In this document: one piece after another, positions 42,781 to 52,080 of the stretch
Layout: every line of letters begins with the position of its first letter
How positions within the stretch are numbered: the first letter of the stretch is position 1
Assembly (NCBI GenBank): GCA_025765615.1
Contig: JAIVFJ010000102.1
Coordinates: 62,001-126,000, forward strand
DNA: 64,000 nucleotides
Reading direction: 5' to 3'
Source: Zopfochytrium polystomum
Taxonomy: Eukaryota; Chytridiomycota; Chytridiomycetes; Chytridiales; Chytridiaceae
Translations under genes and position numbers: made by a program
Notes under the pieces: model-generated
The model's input: the letters and a program-made list of their open reading frames with translations, nothing else
Databases searched by the model: none
What the model was told of the DNA's origin: nothing

Positions 42781-44064
42781 CTAACCCTAACTCCTCAAGA
42801 AATTTATTATCTACTACAACTGTTTTGGTGATCGAATCCACCCTCACCGGCCCAATGATGAAGTGGAAACAACAGTTAGAGACCTGCATCTAGGCCCGAA
42901 TACGCCGAGTGCGGGCGTGAGGGAAAAAAGGGCGAACCTTGAAAAAACCCACACTAACACCCAACGAAGAACAACCACCAACGGAAACTATGAGGCCCAA
43001 CCCCCCCCCTTTCGGGGGGGGTGGGAATGCGTAAGGCCCCCCCCCGCACTGAGGGGGGCCAAATCGAAGTGAGAAAAGCGTAAATCGAAGAATAAGCACT
43101 GTACAAAGAGAAAGCAGAAGTCGAAGAATAAGCAAAAATCAAAGAGAGAGCCAAAATCGAAGATAAAGCAAAAACCAAGGAGTGGCGCACCAGGCACCAC
43201 CCCATCCGAAGTGGGTGACGCCGCGATGCGTCGCCCCAGCCGGAGTGCGAAGGGTGACGCCCCGAGGCGCCGCCCCAACCGAGATGCAGAGGGTGGCGCC
43301 CTGCGGCGCCTCCCCGACGCGTCGCCCCAATCCGAAGGGCGGCGCCGCTCGGCGCCGCCCCAATCCGAGGGGTGGCGCCCTGAGGCGCTGCCCCAATCCG
43401 TGGGGAGGCGCCCCGAGGCGCCGCCCCCAATCCGAAGGGCGGGGCTGCGAGGCCGCCCCAATCGAAGTGCGTGGGGTGGCGCCGCCCGATCCGAAGGCTC
43501 GACCGTGACAAGGGGGAAAAAAGGATCAGCAGGATGGGCCGTCAGGCCCGTCTGACTTGCATGCGATCGAGCGGGGGGCAGCAGGGTCAGCCGCTGCCCC
43601 GAGCGTGGTGAAGTCGTTCGAAGAGGTTGCTAAAGTCGAAGAAAAGGAAGGGCGCCGAGGCGCCCAGAGCGACGGGGGCGAGGGAGGAACGTCGCGATAC
43701 CGCCAAACCCGCAACACTCAGTTTGCCCACCCTCTTACCTCCGCATCCCAGTACTGCTAGTTTCCTGGGCCACCGGCGGGGGGATCGCATCCCATGCGTA
43801 GGCCTGGGGCGAGCTGCGGGGCCGAACAGGCGCGCCGGCCCGGGGCGCTGCACCGAGAGGGGGATCGCGCGTGAGGCCAACCGCCTGCATCTCGCTACTG
43901 CTATTTTCACGAGCCTGCCGGGGGGATCGCATTCCATGCGGCGGGATGGCCAGGCGCGGCGCTGCGATCACGATCGCAGCGCTGTCGAGCGCCCCGCTCG
44001 CCGGCGGGTGCGCCCGACACCCCCCCGCCACCCACCGACCCCAAAAATTGCAAAGTTTTTCCTA
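42781..44064 (-). mobile_element. Type B non-coding array element, copy B2 (apparently full length)
   Basis: About 1.28 kb between telomere-like junctions at 42781-42791 and 44065-44075. It has the same module order as B1: 5' segment ending at AGGAAAAACTTTGCAATTT, GGGGATGCGATCCC words, GC-rich GGCGCC array (43175-43500), TCGAAGAATAAGCA array (43060-43175), twin C/G-tract hairpins (42998-43065) and a tail nearly identical to B1. Unit number in the arrays differs from B1. No credible ORF. Confidence 0.68.
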
Positions 44065-44359
44065 CTAACCCTAACTTTTCAATAGTGTATTATTCGCTCC
44101 AACCCGAAGGTGAGGAATCTGCAGCTTGAAAGTTAAAAAAAGTGCATGCATATGAAGGAAGGAAGGTCCAAGAGGTCAGAGGGGGCCCATGTGAGAGAGA
44201 GAGAGCCAAAGAAGAAGAAAAACAAAGAGGCCAAGGTGAAGAGAAGAAGTCTGAAAGAGCAGTAGAAACAAACGTAAACCAGACAACAGCTTAATGTCAA
44301 AAAGTCAACTCAACAAAAAACAAATGGAAAACAAATGATGAGGCAACAGAAACAGACAC

Positions 44360-47201
44360 TCATCCACCTCCCACTGAAGCACCACTCTCTGTATCAGAGT
44401 CAACCCACCCGGATCTGTCTGGCTTCCCCGTCACTCCCTGAGTCTCCTTAGCCAGCCACCTGTTCCTCGATTCCCTAAACCCCTTGTTGCGCACTGGATC
44501 CCAGTGCGCACGCAGGGCTTCCCTAGCTTGCCGCCGCACCTGCGCCATCTGCATGCGAGTCCTCAGATCCGCCCTCCTATCATCCACTGTCCCTGCTTCC
44601 ATCAAATAATCTGCCTCCTGTTCTGCTGTGGTCTCTGAAGCATCCACAAAGTCTCTCATTCCAGCGCATTCCACTCGAATCTTTGCAATCAGCCTAGCAA
44701 GCTTCATCCCCAGCTTCTTTGAAGCGACCCTCGTCTCCTGAGGGATCTTATCTGCATCATTGGCTGTGTATGGTGCCCAGAAAGTCAGAGTCTGCAGCAG
44801 CAGATCCAGCACTGTGATGTTCCTCCTCACCTGCTCCAGGCTTGGGACGCACTCAGGTTGTTCTGCCTCCAGGAGGCGGCGCACGCCTGAACACTCCAAG
44901 GCATGGTTCCTGTCCAGCTCAGCATCACACTTCTTGCACTTCTGGTGATAGGCCACACGTCCACCCATCCAAGCCACAAGGCATCTCAACCACCTCCTGT
45001 TAAACATTGCACCAGAACGAACCACCTGGCAGGGCCCCGGGTGAGGGGGGACCACCAGGGGTGCCGCCACCCCAGTCAAGTTGGCCTTTTCCTTATACTT
45101 CTCCAGTGACACAGTGTGCATCTTCTGCATAGCAACAGCATCAATGTTCTTGGGCTCAGATCTGGTAACTTCAAGGTCATATGGATAAGTCCTGTGTCTG
45201 ACAAATGGAATCTGTGCCAAGGCCTTCCGTGGCACTGACCCAAAATATAGATCCACATCCGGTGTGAACAGAGTGAGCCTGGTGAGGGATCCTGCAGGAG
45301 CCCGCCGCCCCCGCTCCGCCATGTGCCTGTACATGTGTGCAGTGCTGGTCCTGAGTGTGGTGCAGTCTGTAGAAATATCTCGCGTTCAACATCTTTTTGC
45401 GTGCAACCATTGGCACAACTCCAAAAATCAGATGCATTGCCACAGTGCTGGATGTTTTCCCAAACGACAGAGCCTGGCGCAGACACATGTCCTGGACCTT
45501 CTGGGCCGGGGCCAAGAAGGCCTCTGAATTTGGCCTCAGTGCAAACCCATACTCCAGCATGGGTCGCAGAAAGCACATGTACACCCTGTACGCATTCACA
45601 GGCCGGAATCCCCAGCCATTGAACCCTTGAGATTTCAGAAACTGAAGCATCTTCTCAGTCTTCTTCACCCTCATCTGCAGAGACGTCTCAAAGTCGATGC
45701 CATTGCAATCACGCACAAGTCCCAACTGCAGTGTAGTCTTCTCGTGGGGGAGCACCACCCCATTCATCTGCAATCTCAGGTTCCTTGTCTTGGAAACAAC
45801 AACACATTTCTGTGCTGCAAAGGTCATGCCCCGCCTCTGGGACCAGTTGTGGACTTCATCAAGCATTTTCTGAAGGACAGCCTTGTTCCTTGCAAACACT
45901 GCAGAGTCATCAGCAAACAGCAGAGAGTTGATCTTCAATCCACCACATTGCAACTGGCTGTGGGGCACCCTGGAGAGCGCCTCAGGCAGCGAGTTGATGG
46001 CAACATTGAACAGCATCGGGGACAACACAGTTCCCTGTAGAAACCCCCGAGTCACTGGGATCTGATCAGACTTCTGGCCCATGACCAGAAGCTGACACGC
46101 ATTAAAGTCAAACAGGGATCTGAGAATCGGCAGCAACTGGTTCCTGGTAAACTCAGGACTCTTGTCATTCTTGGCATTCCAGATGGCCTCCCACACATAG
46201 TTCCTGTTTGTGCAATCATAGGCAGCCTTGATGTCCAAGTACACCACAGTCAGATCAGGGTACTGTTGCTGAAGCTCATGCAGAGTGAATGCCTGGTCCA
46301 TGGTGGACCTGTGGCGCCTGAACCCACCCTGTGAGGGGTGGATCATTCCTTCAACCACTCTTTCCACCTGCAGGGCCAACACCCGCTCATACACCAGCCT
46401 CAGCCTTGAGCACAGAGAGATTGGCCTGTAGTTTGCCACATCAGTGTTCACCCCCTTGTTCTTGTACACAAGGGCAACATTCGCGATCCCCCAGAGTGTG
46501 GGAACCACCTGGAGAGCTGCAAGCAACTGGAAGAATCTCTGCAACACAGGAGCCACCACATGTGGGGCAATGCACACCAGTTCGCCAAACAGGGTATCCT
46601 CCCCTGGGGCCTTGCCCCGGGGTGCAATCTTGCAAGCCTCTTCCACGGCATTCTTCTTGATCCAGGCAACTTCAGATAGCTGCAGAGGCACCATGAGTCG
46701 TTCAGCACTGCAGGCAGCTAAGACATCCTGATTGACGGCATCAGTGCCAGTTGGCTCATGGCCAATGGTTCCCCTAAAGTGATCAGCATAGTCTGGAAGT
46801 TTCTGAGGGTCAAGGGCACAGTGAGTGCGCTCCACTCTGGATTTCTGACACTTGATTCTCTTTGCTTCAGCAGCAAAGTCCTTGACAGCTAAATCCTGCA
46901 CAGCAGAGTACACCCTCTTCCTGTAGCGCTTGATGGCCACCTTTGTCAGCCGGTTCCACTGCCTGAACTTTGCCCAGGCGTCCTTCTGCCCGACAGGATC
47001 ATCATCAGGGTGGGCTTCAGCCTCCATGCGGGACAGGTCCCGCCGGCGCTTCAGCTCCTCCAAATGCTTCTCCTCGACATCAGGGCCGCCTGCACCACCC
47101 CTAAACTTGGTCTTCCCAGCCACTTGGACTCCAGTGTCCACAAGCCACTTCACCACCCCTAAACTTGGTCTTCCCAGCCACTTGGACTCCAGTGTCCACA
47201 A
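44360..47201 (-). pseudogene. LINE reverse transcriptase and C-terminal domain (A2)
   Basis: The RT block order is visible: YRPISLCSRLRLVYERVLAL, GGFRRHRSTMDQAFTLHELQ, TVVYLDIKAAYDCTNRNYVW, VTRGFLQGTVLSPMLFNVAI, SLLFADDSAVFARN (F-A-D-D catalytic box), GMTFAAQKCVVV. The thumb/connector has GFNGWGFRPVNAYRVYMCFL. Near 45335 the frame changes by one base into AHMYRHMAE... (45334-44360). That part carries CKKCDAELDRNHALEC (C-x2-C-x8-H-x3-C) and ends TESGASVGGG. Apart from the 58-bp duplication and this shift the reading is intact over about 900 codons, suggesting a fairly recent copy. Confidence 0.88.
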
Positions 47202-48138
47202 GCCACTTCACCACCAACTGAGAGACAGAGTCTGCACAGGCACGCCTGCGCTCAAAAGACCACTCCTCCTGGGCTACAGCAGCAGCATTCACAGTCTTCC
47301 ATGCTGAGTGAATCTCTTGTCTCAAGGGCTTCCTGGTCTCTGCAAGTTTCTTCTCATACTGGACTTGTCTTAACATCAGCCTGCGCACATTCAGTCTCTC
47401 AAAGGGTGGTTTCATGGTCAAGTGTGTTCGAAGCTCAAAGGTGAGCATCCTGTGGTCTGTGAAAGCCAAGTGTTCCTCAGGTTCGTCATGGACAACCAAG
47501 TTATGCACAGCTCCAAGTCCGGCTCGATTCACAAGGAGCAAGTCAGTGACACCCCTGCCCACAGGGCCAGCAATTCTAGGTGAGAAGGTGGTCCACTGGC
47601 CCCGAACTGGCTCAACCCTGCTCCATCCTGAACCATCAATCCAAGCACGCCACCAGTCTACCCTCAGCCTGGGCTGCGAGTGGGCACAGCCGTACTCCTG
47701 CAGTGAAGTGTTGAAATCTCCAATGATCAGAAAGGGTGCCTGGGGATTAGCCCCTGCAATCCTGTCTGCTGTTGCTGAGAATGACTGAAGCACCTCCAAA
47801 TCCGTCGAGGGTGCAAAGTACACCACTGCCATAATAATCTCTGACATCCTCGCAATGACCCACTCCCCCTTTGTGTCCTTCTCCAATGTCTGAACCACCA
47901 GGTCCTCCTCCATCCTCCTGCCCTTATGAATGGACACCCCCTTCTTGCCCTTATGCCCAAGCCGCTCCTCAAACTCCAACGCCGGTCCCCTTGAGTCAGC
48001 CACCAATCCCCTCAATGGGTTATTCTCCACCACAGTGATCCCAGTGTCCACCAACAAAATATAGTCTGATTGGAAATCTGAAAATGCTTGGTCTATGTTC
48101 TTGACATGTCCTGAGAGCGAGCAGTTCAAGTTCACAAA
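47101..48138 (-). pseudogene. LINE APE-type endonuclease domain (A2)
   Basis: No ATG is present at the left edge because the element is 5'-truncated; reading opens at NLNCSLSGHVKNIDQAFSDF. Endonuclease-family motifs are visible: LLVDTGI (catalytic-acid region), LIIGDFNTSL (the G-D-F-N signature), GVTDLLLVNRAGL, and LAFTDHRMLTFEL (catalytic S/T-D-H). Such domains nick the target for target-primed reverse transcription. The reading breaks at its end because a 58-bp tandem duplication (47102-47217) shifts the frame into the RT part. Confidence 0.85.
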
Positions 48139-48139
48139 A

Positions 48140-48736
48140 CTAACCCTAACTTTTCAACGGGATTTATTCGCTCCAACCCCCCCCGAGGGAAGGGGTGAGG
48201 AATCTGCAACTTTGAAAGTTAAAAAGTGCGTACATATGAAATAGGAGAAACATGTCCAGAGGCAAGAAAGAGGTGCCAAGTAGAGAATCAAAAGGCAGAA
48301 GAGAAAAACAAAGAACAGCAACTAGGTCAAAAAGAAAAAGAGGAGACGATCCACAGAGGTGAGGTGAAATTTAACAACAAGAAAAGAAATAGAAAACAAA
48401 TGAGGTTCGAAGGACTGCACCTGAAACACTGCACAAACTGTCACCCAGTTCCAGCCTCCTCCTCTGAATCAGAGTCCACATGCCCATTGCCGTCCACTAT
48501 CCCCTCAGCACCCTCGGTTTCCTTCTTCTTCCACTTCTCCCTTGCCTCCCGCCACTGTTTGTTCCTTACTGGATCATAGGTGGTGATGATGACTGACCTT
48601 GCAAGCTTGCGCACCCTGGCTGCTGCCATCCTTTCCTGAATGCTCATATCCTGTCGGTCCACACGACCTGCCTCCACCACGACCTCCGCCTCCTCTGCTG
48701 CTGTTGTCTCTGAAGCATCAGTGAAATTCGCAAGTA
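48140..48736 (-). mobile_element. Type A element copy A3, strongly 5'-truncated
   Basis: Contains only the last 80-odd codons of the ORF2 product (48441-48735: VDRQDMSIQERMAAARVRKL, ...EGIVDGNGHVDSDSEEEAGT) and the 3' UTR, almost identical to A1. It ends in the telomere-like tail at 48140-48150. Bounded by tails on both sides. Confidence 0.85.
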
Positions 48737-51025
48737 CTAACCCTAACTTTTCAATAGTGTATTATTCGCTCCAACCCGAAGGTGAGGAATCTGCAGCTTG
48801 AAAGTTAAAGGACTCATACAGGTGGACAGAAGAGTAGAGACCCAAGCAACTAAGGATATGACAACAAGGAACAGGATGGAAGGACGAAATATGAGATGCA
48901 CAAGCAATGCCTAGTAATTGCAAGCCAGCAAGGGCAATTCGGAGAGGGAAGCAGGTCATAAAACGAGGATAATGGCGCTTAGCGGTGGGAAAAAAGATAG
49001 TCTGAGAATAAAAGTAACAACAACAGCCAAAAACATAAGAAAGGAGGAAAAGAAGAAAAAGCACAACAACAACAGCTCAACCCTCCATCGCCTCAGAGGG
49101 AGGCAGGAGCCGGGCTAGGCCCGGCTCTAGCCGTGGACGGAGGTGGTCAGGGAAGGCTGCGACAATGCAGCGGCGGAGGTCAGTCGGGAAGGCGTTCCGT
49201 GCCAGTCGGGACCTTCGTCGAAGAAAAGCGTCAGCTGCACGGTCTGAGGCTGCGACAATCGCAGCTTCGTCCGTTTCAGACACAAACGGAGGGAGTGCTG
49301 TGGGGTCGAAGTCAGGGAGGTGTTCAAAGATGTTGGGGTGGTTAGAAAGGAACGTCGCGAACGGGATCACCCGTTCCTCTGCCACCCATGCCTCCCATAG
49401 ACGTAGGCCTCGGCCAATCGGAGAAAGTTCTGGTGCATACGGGGCCTTCATGGCGGCAAGCGAAGCTCGCAGCCAGTGAAGGGGGTTCTTGCGAGCCTCC
49501 GGATGCGAAATCAATGCACGGAAGTAAACGGGGACGTATCGGACGGGTTCACGCGCGGCAGGACGCGTGAGTGGTCGGAAGACAAGAGCTGGGATGGTGT
49601 CACTAGGCGCCAAGCTCAGCTCGACAGCTTGCTTGGCTTGTCGGGAGGGGTATTTAGGTTGGGCAGTCCGGTCCCCCTTGCGGGAGCCCTCGGAGCCCGC
49701 TCTGTAACCCTTTCCCTTGGCCCGAGCAGGCTGACCGTTCCCAGCTTTGGTAGGCGCGATGGGTTCGGAGAGAGGGTCGGTGTTGACGGCTGCATCAATG
49801 GCGGGGGGGCGAACTGGTGGTGGCGGTGCCACCGCCGCCGCTGCCACCGCCTCCTCCACAGCGGTCAATCGACTGCGAAGGTCGGAGATAAGCTGATCTT
49901 GGTCGGTGATGATGCGTTCCATGGTAAGAAAAATGGGGGCGAGGGTGGTGCGGGCGGCCGTGGCTAGGCTGTCGAGCTGGTTGCGGATGTACTCAGGGGT
50001 ATTCAAGTCGTTGGGACTTGCCTCGATGCGCACGATGTGGTCAAGGAAACTGCGTGGAGGCGGGTGATTCGTTCTGACGAGGTGTCGGGGGGCCGCACGA
50101 AGCAGGGCATCCAATCGTGACATGCCAGATCGGGGGAATGAACGTGAGACAGAGTGCTCTCTGTCCGCAGGCGGAGAAGCAGACAGCGTGCCGCTCATTG
50201 TACTCCCACATGTGGGAGTGGTGAGCGGCGTCGATGGCTGCGGCGGGGGCGCGACCAAATTAGGCAACGCCACCGCTCCGGAAAGTGGCTTTTCCGAATT
50301 CGAAAATTGCGGCCGTTGGGTGGCCGCAAGTGTTGATGTCGTAGGATCCGGGGGTGGAGGGGGCAGTGAGGGGGTCGCGTCCCGCGACCCCTCTCCCCCC
50401 ATTGCGGCAAGCGGCGGTAGTGCAGCCAGCGGGGAAGGGCGATCAGTGTGATCAACAGCAGGTCGTTTGCGTTCTGAGGGGAAGGCCACCTCGCCAGAGA
50501 CAGCCTCGCGAGCTCGACGAGGCAATGCTGCTAGTGAGGCCCGAAGTCGGTCGGAGAGGATGACGTTGCTACTGCCCAATACGAGGTGGAATCGTGTTTT
50601 ACACTTGCAGGCAGAGCAGCTTACGCTGAGTCCGCGAACGCCTGTAAACTTGGTCCGACGACCAGCCTTCTCTGGGCTGGTCACAGCCGCCTTGCAACAT
50701 GGCGATCGCAGAGTCGAGCGTACAGCGTAGAAAAGTGCGAGCTCCAGGGCCTCAAACTCTGCCCCAGACGTCGGGGCCCAGTTAAGCTGATCTGGGGACG
50801 GGTGATCGACGGATTTGCGTTTTGCTTGAGGTCGACTCGTTTTCGGTGTCGAGGGTGGGGGAAGCGGAGGGAAGTCGGCGCTGTGTACAGCGGCAAAGGG
50901 CGATGGCGAAAAGAAGTCTGTGATTGGGCGGGAAGGCAGGGTCGACGCTGCTGGCACCGTGGTCGACGACCCGGAGGCTGGCTTTGCAGGTGTCTTCCCC
51001 TTGCCACTCATAATCGAAAGTCACA
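48737..51025 (-). mobile_element. Type C element: ORF-only, non-RT element sharing the LINE A2 tail
   Basis: About 2.3 kb between telomere-like junctions 48737-48747 and 51026-51036. It carries a single intact 644-codon frame, a 3' UTR of about 270 bp unlike that of A2, and then a terminal block of about 60 bp (TTTCAAGCTGCAGATTCCTC...TATTGAAAAGTTAGGGTTAG) that matches the A2 tail. Sharing just the end suggests the A-type RT recognises that tail and copies this element in trans. Alternatively it is the ORF1 part of a LINE with internal loss of ORF2. Confidence 0.75.
49077..51011 (-). CDS. 644-aa Cys-motif, Pro-rich element protein (ORF1/gag-like)
   Basis: A single uninterrupted exon from MSGKGKTPAKPASGSSTTVP to LLPPSEAMEG. 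N-terminal third: Ser/Pro-rich leader with a PIP-box-like RPITDFFSPSPF, then a Cys cluster around residues 105-142 (S-P-C-C-K, later SVSCSACKCKTRFHLVLGSS), which may be a zinc-binding fold. The middle is Pro-rich and low-complexity; a helix LISDLRSRLTAVEEAVAAAA may be a coiled coil; a basic patch KGKGYRAGSEGSRKGDR follows. The C-terminal part is globular-looking, with VPVYFRALISHPEARKNPLH and LRLWEAWVAEERVIPFATFL. It could be a nucleic-acid-binding ORF1 protein of a LINE system. No known family recognised. The intact frame implies recent activity or selection. Confidence 0.75.
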   Translation of the reverse strand: MSGKGKTPAKPASGSSTTVPAASTLPSRPITDFFSPSPFAAVHSADFPPLPPPSTPKTSRPQAKRKSVDHPSPDQLNWAPTSGAEFEALELALFYAVRSTLRSPCCKAAVTSPEKAGRRTKFTGVRGLSVSCSACKCKTRFHLVLGSSNVILSDRLRASLAALPRRAREAVSGEVAFPSERKRPAVDHTDRPSPLAALPPLAAMGGEGSRDATPSLPPPPPDPTTSTLAATQRPQFSNSEKPLSGAVALPNLVAPPPQPSTPLTTPTCGSTMSGTLSASPPADREHSVSRSFPRSGMSRLDALLRAAPRHLVRTNHPPPRSFLDHIVRIEASPNDLNTPEYIRNQLDSLATAARTTLAPIFLTMERIITDQDQLISDLRSRLTAVEEAVAAAAVAPPPPVRPPAIDAAVNTDPLSEPIAPTKAGNGQPARAKGKGYRAGSEGSRKGDRTAQPKYPSRQAKQAVELSLAPSDTIPALVFRPLTRPAAREPVRYVPVYFRALISHPEARKNPLHWLRASLAAMKAPYAPELSPIGRGLRLWEAWVAEERVIPFATFLSNHPNIFEHLPDFDPTALPPFVSETDEAAIVAASDRAADAFLRRRSRLARNAFPTDLRRCIVAAFPDHLRPRLEPGLARLLPPSEAMEG

Positions 51026-51272
51026 CTAACCCTAACTTTTCAATAGTGTATTATTCGCTCCAACCCGAAGGTGAGGAATCTGCAGCTTGAAAGTTAAAAA
51101 GGTACATGCGTGTGAAGGAAGGAAGAAGGTCCAAGAGGTCAGAGAGGACACATGTGAGAGAGAGAGAGCCAAAGTAGAAGAAAAAAGGAAAGAGGCCAAG
51201 GTAAAGAGAAGAAAGCAGAAAGAACAGAAGAGACAGGCTTAAAGCAGACAACAGCTTGAAAACGAAAATCCG
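51026..51272 (-). mobile_element. Type A element copy A4: 3' UTR only
   Basis: On the minus strand this matches the A2 3' UTR (44065-44310), including CTTTCAAGCTGCAGATTCCT, GGCTCTCTCTCTCTC and CTTTGGACC-like words, and ends in the same tail at 51026-51036. All coding sequence is gone. It joins tRNA-like sequence at about 51273. Confidence 0.8.
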
Positions 51273-51333
51273 TACCTAGGAGGGAGTCGAACCCTCGCCC
51301 CTATTTTCGGAGGGTCACTTATTTTCTAGGCAC
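51273..51333 (-). other. Short tRNA-like fold lacking a D-arm
   Basis: The minus strand has a possible 7-bp acceptor stem (TGCCTAG with CTAGGTA, one wobble), an anticodon-arm-like hairpin CCCT/AGGG, and a perfect 5-bp T-stem GAGGG-TTCGACT-CCCTC containing a B box. About 61 nt, with AAAATAAGTGA in place of a D-arm. It may be a mitochondrial-type tRNA relic, a SINE head or chance. Confidence 0.4.
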
Positions 51334-51612
51334 TGTGAAACCTTGAGCATGCGTAGCACACCAGTAGCCGCTCTCATCAGTCACGCCGGTCAGTATAGCC
51401 TCCCTTAGCTGTCCTTTCGGGGAGCGTCATTGGGGACATCACTCAAGTTAACTGCGCGGCCCAGTACCACCAAGGTACTTTCCCGTTACTTGTGCTACCT
51501 CGCCTGGACTAGGTACGCCAACAATCCCTAGCCCAGACTAACCACCAGGGGGTATCCTTTGCCTGTGGCCAGGGTGTCCTTATCGGGTGGTTTTCAGTTG
51601 ATAATTCCCTGT
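51334..51612. other. Unassigned sequence between two tRNA-like pieces
   Basis: About 280 bp inside the LINE array with no coding frame. The inverted words AGGTACTTTCCC and GGACTAGGTAC are short and not convincing as a structure. It is possibly the body of a SINE or a captured host transcript copied with the flanking tRNA-like heads. Confidence 0.35.
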
Positions 51613-51682
51613 TTCGTCCTTCTGGGAATCGAACCTGGGCCCCCACTGTGCAGGTCAGCTGACTTAGCCACTGTCCTACACA
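51613..51682 (-). other. tRNA-like sequence with A and B boxes (SINE-head candidate)
   Basis: The minus strand has GTGTAGGACAGTGGCTAAGT then CAGCTGACC (A-box/D-arm-like) and, about 35 bases on, CAGGTTCGATTCCCAG, a good B box. Stems are imperfect, so a functional tRNA is unlikely. It sits right before the telomere-like junction at 51691. Confidence 0.5.
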
Positions 51683-51690
51683 GGCTGGCA

Positions 51691-52080
51691 CTAACCCTAA
51701 TGCTTCAAAGGAATTTATTATCTACTACAACTGTTTTGGTGATCAAATCCAACCCACTGGCCCAATGACAAAGTGGAAACAACAGTTAGAGATCTGCATC
51801 TAGGCCCGAATACGCCAGGTGCAACGCATGAGGGAAAAAAGGGCGAACCTTGAAAAAACCCACACTAACACCCAACGAAGAACAACCGCACACAGAAACT
51901 ATGAGGCCCAACCCCCCCCTGAAAAGGGGGGGTGGGAATGCGTAGGGCCCCCCGCTAGCCGAGGGGGACCAAATCGAAGAAACAAACGCGTAAATCAAAG
52001 GAGAAGGCAAAATACGAAGAGAAAGCAAAGTAGTGAAGAGGAAGCAAAGATAGCAAGCAAAGAACAGAAAAACAAAACTA
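51691..52080 (-). mobile_element. Type B array element, copy B3 (3' part)
   Basis: The 3' part of a type B element: tail (variant CTAACCCTAATG at 51691-51702), the conserved segment ending GGGCCTAGATGCAGATCTCT, both C/G-tract hairpins (51910-51968), and a short AAGAGGAAGCAAAGA array. The GC-rich array and 5' part are missing. This is the last recognisable member of the array on this side. Confidence 0.7.

Larger units (their letters stand above)
44065..48139 (-). mobile_element. Type A non-LTR retrotransposon, copy A2, nearly complete ORF2
   Basis: The longest LINE copy (about 4.1 kb). On the minus strand it begins just inside an APE-type endonuclease (NLNCSLSGHVKN), proceeds through RT and a C-terminal Cys/His cluster, and ends in a 3' UTR with CTTTCAAGCTGCAGATTCC and the tail AAAAGTTAGGGTTAG at 44065-44075. 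The 5' boundary abuts the tail of A3. ORF1 is absent. Two frame disruptions exist (see the coding entries). Confidence 0.88.

Noticed and set aside
39188..51700. A true telomere or telomere array
   Set aside because: Each junction has only about two repeats (11 bases) and cellular genes lie on both sides. I treat the motif as element tails or short target remnants.
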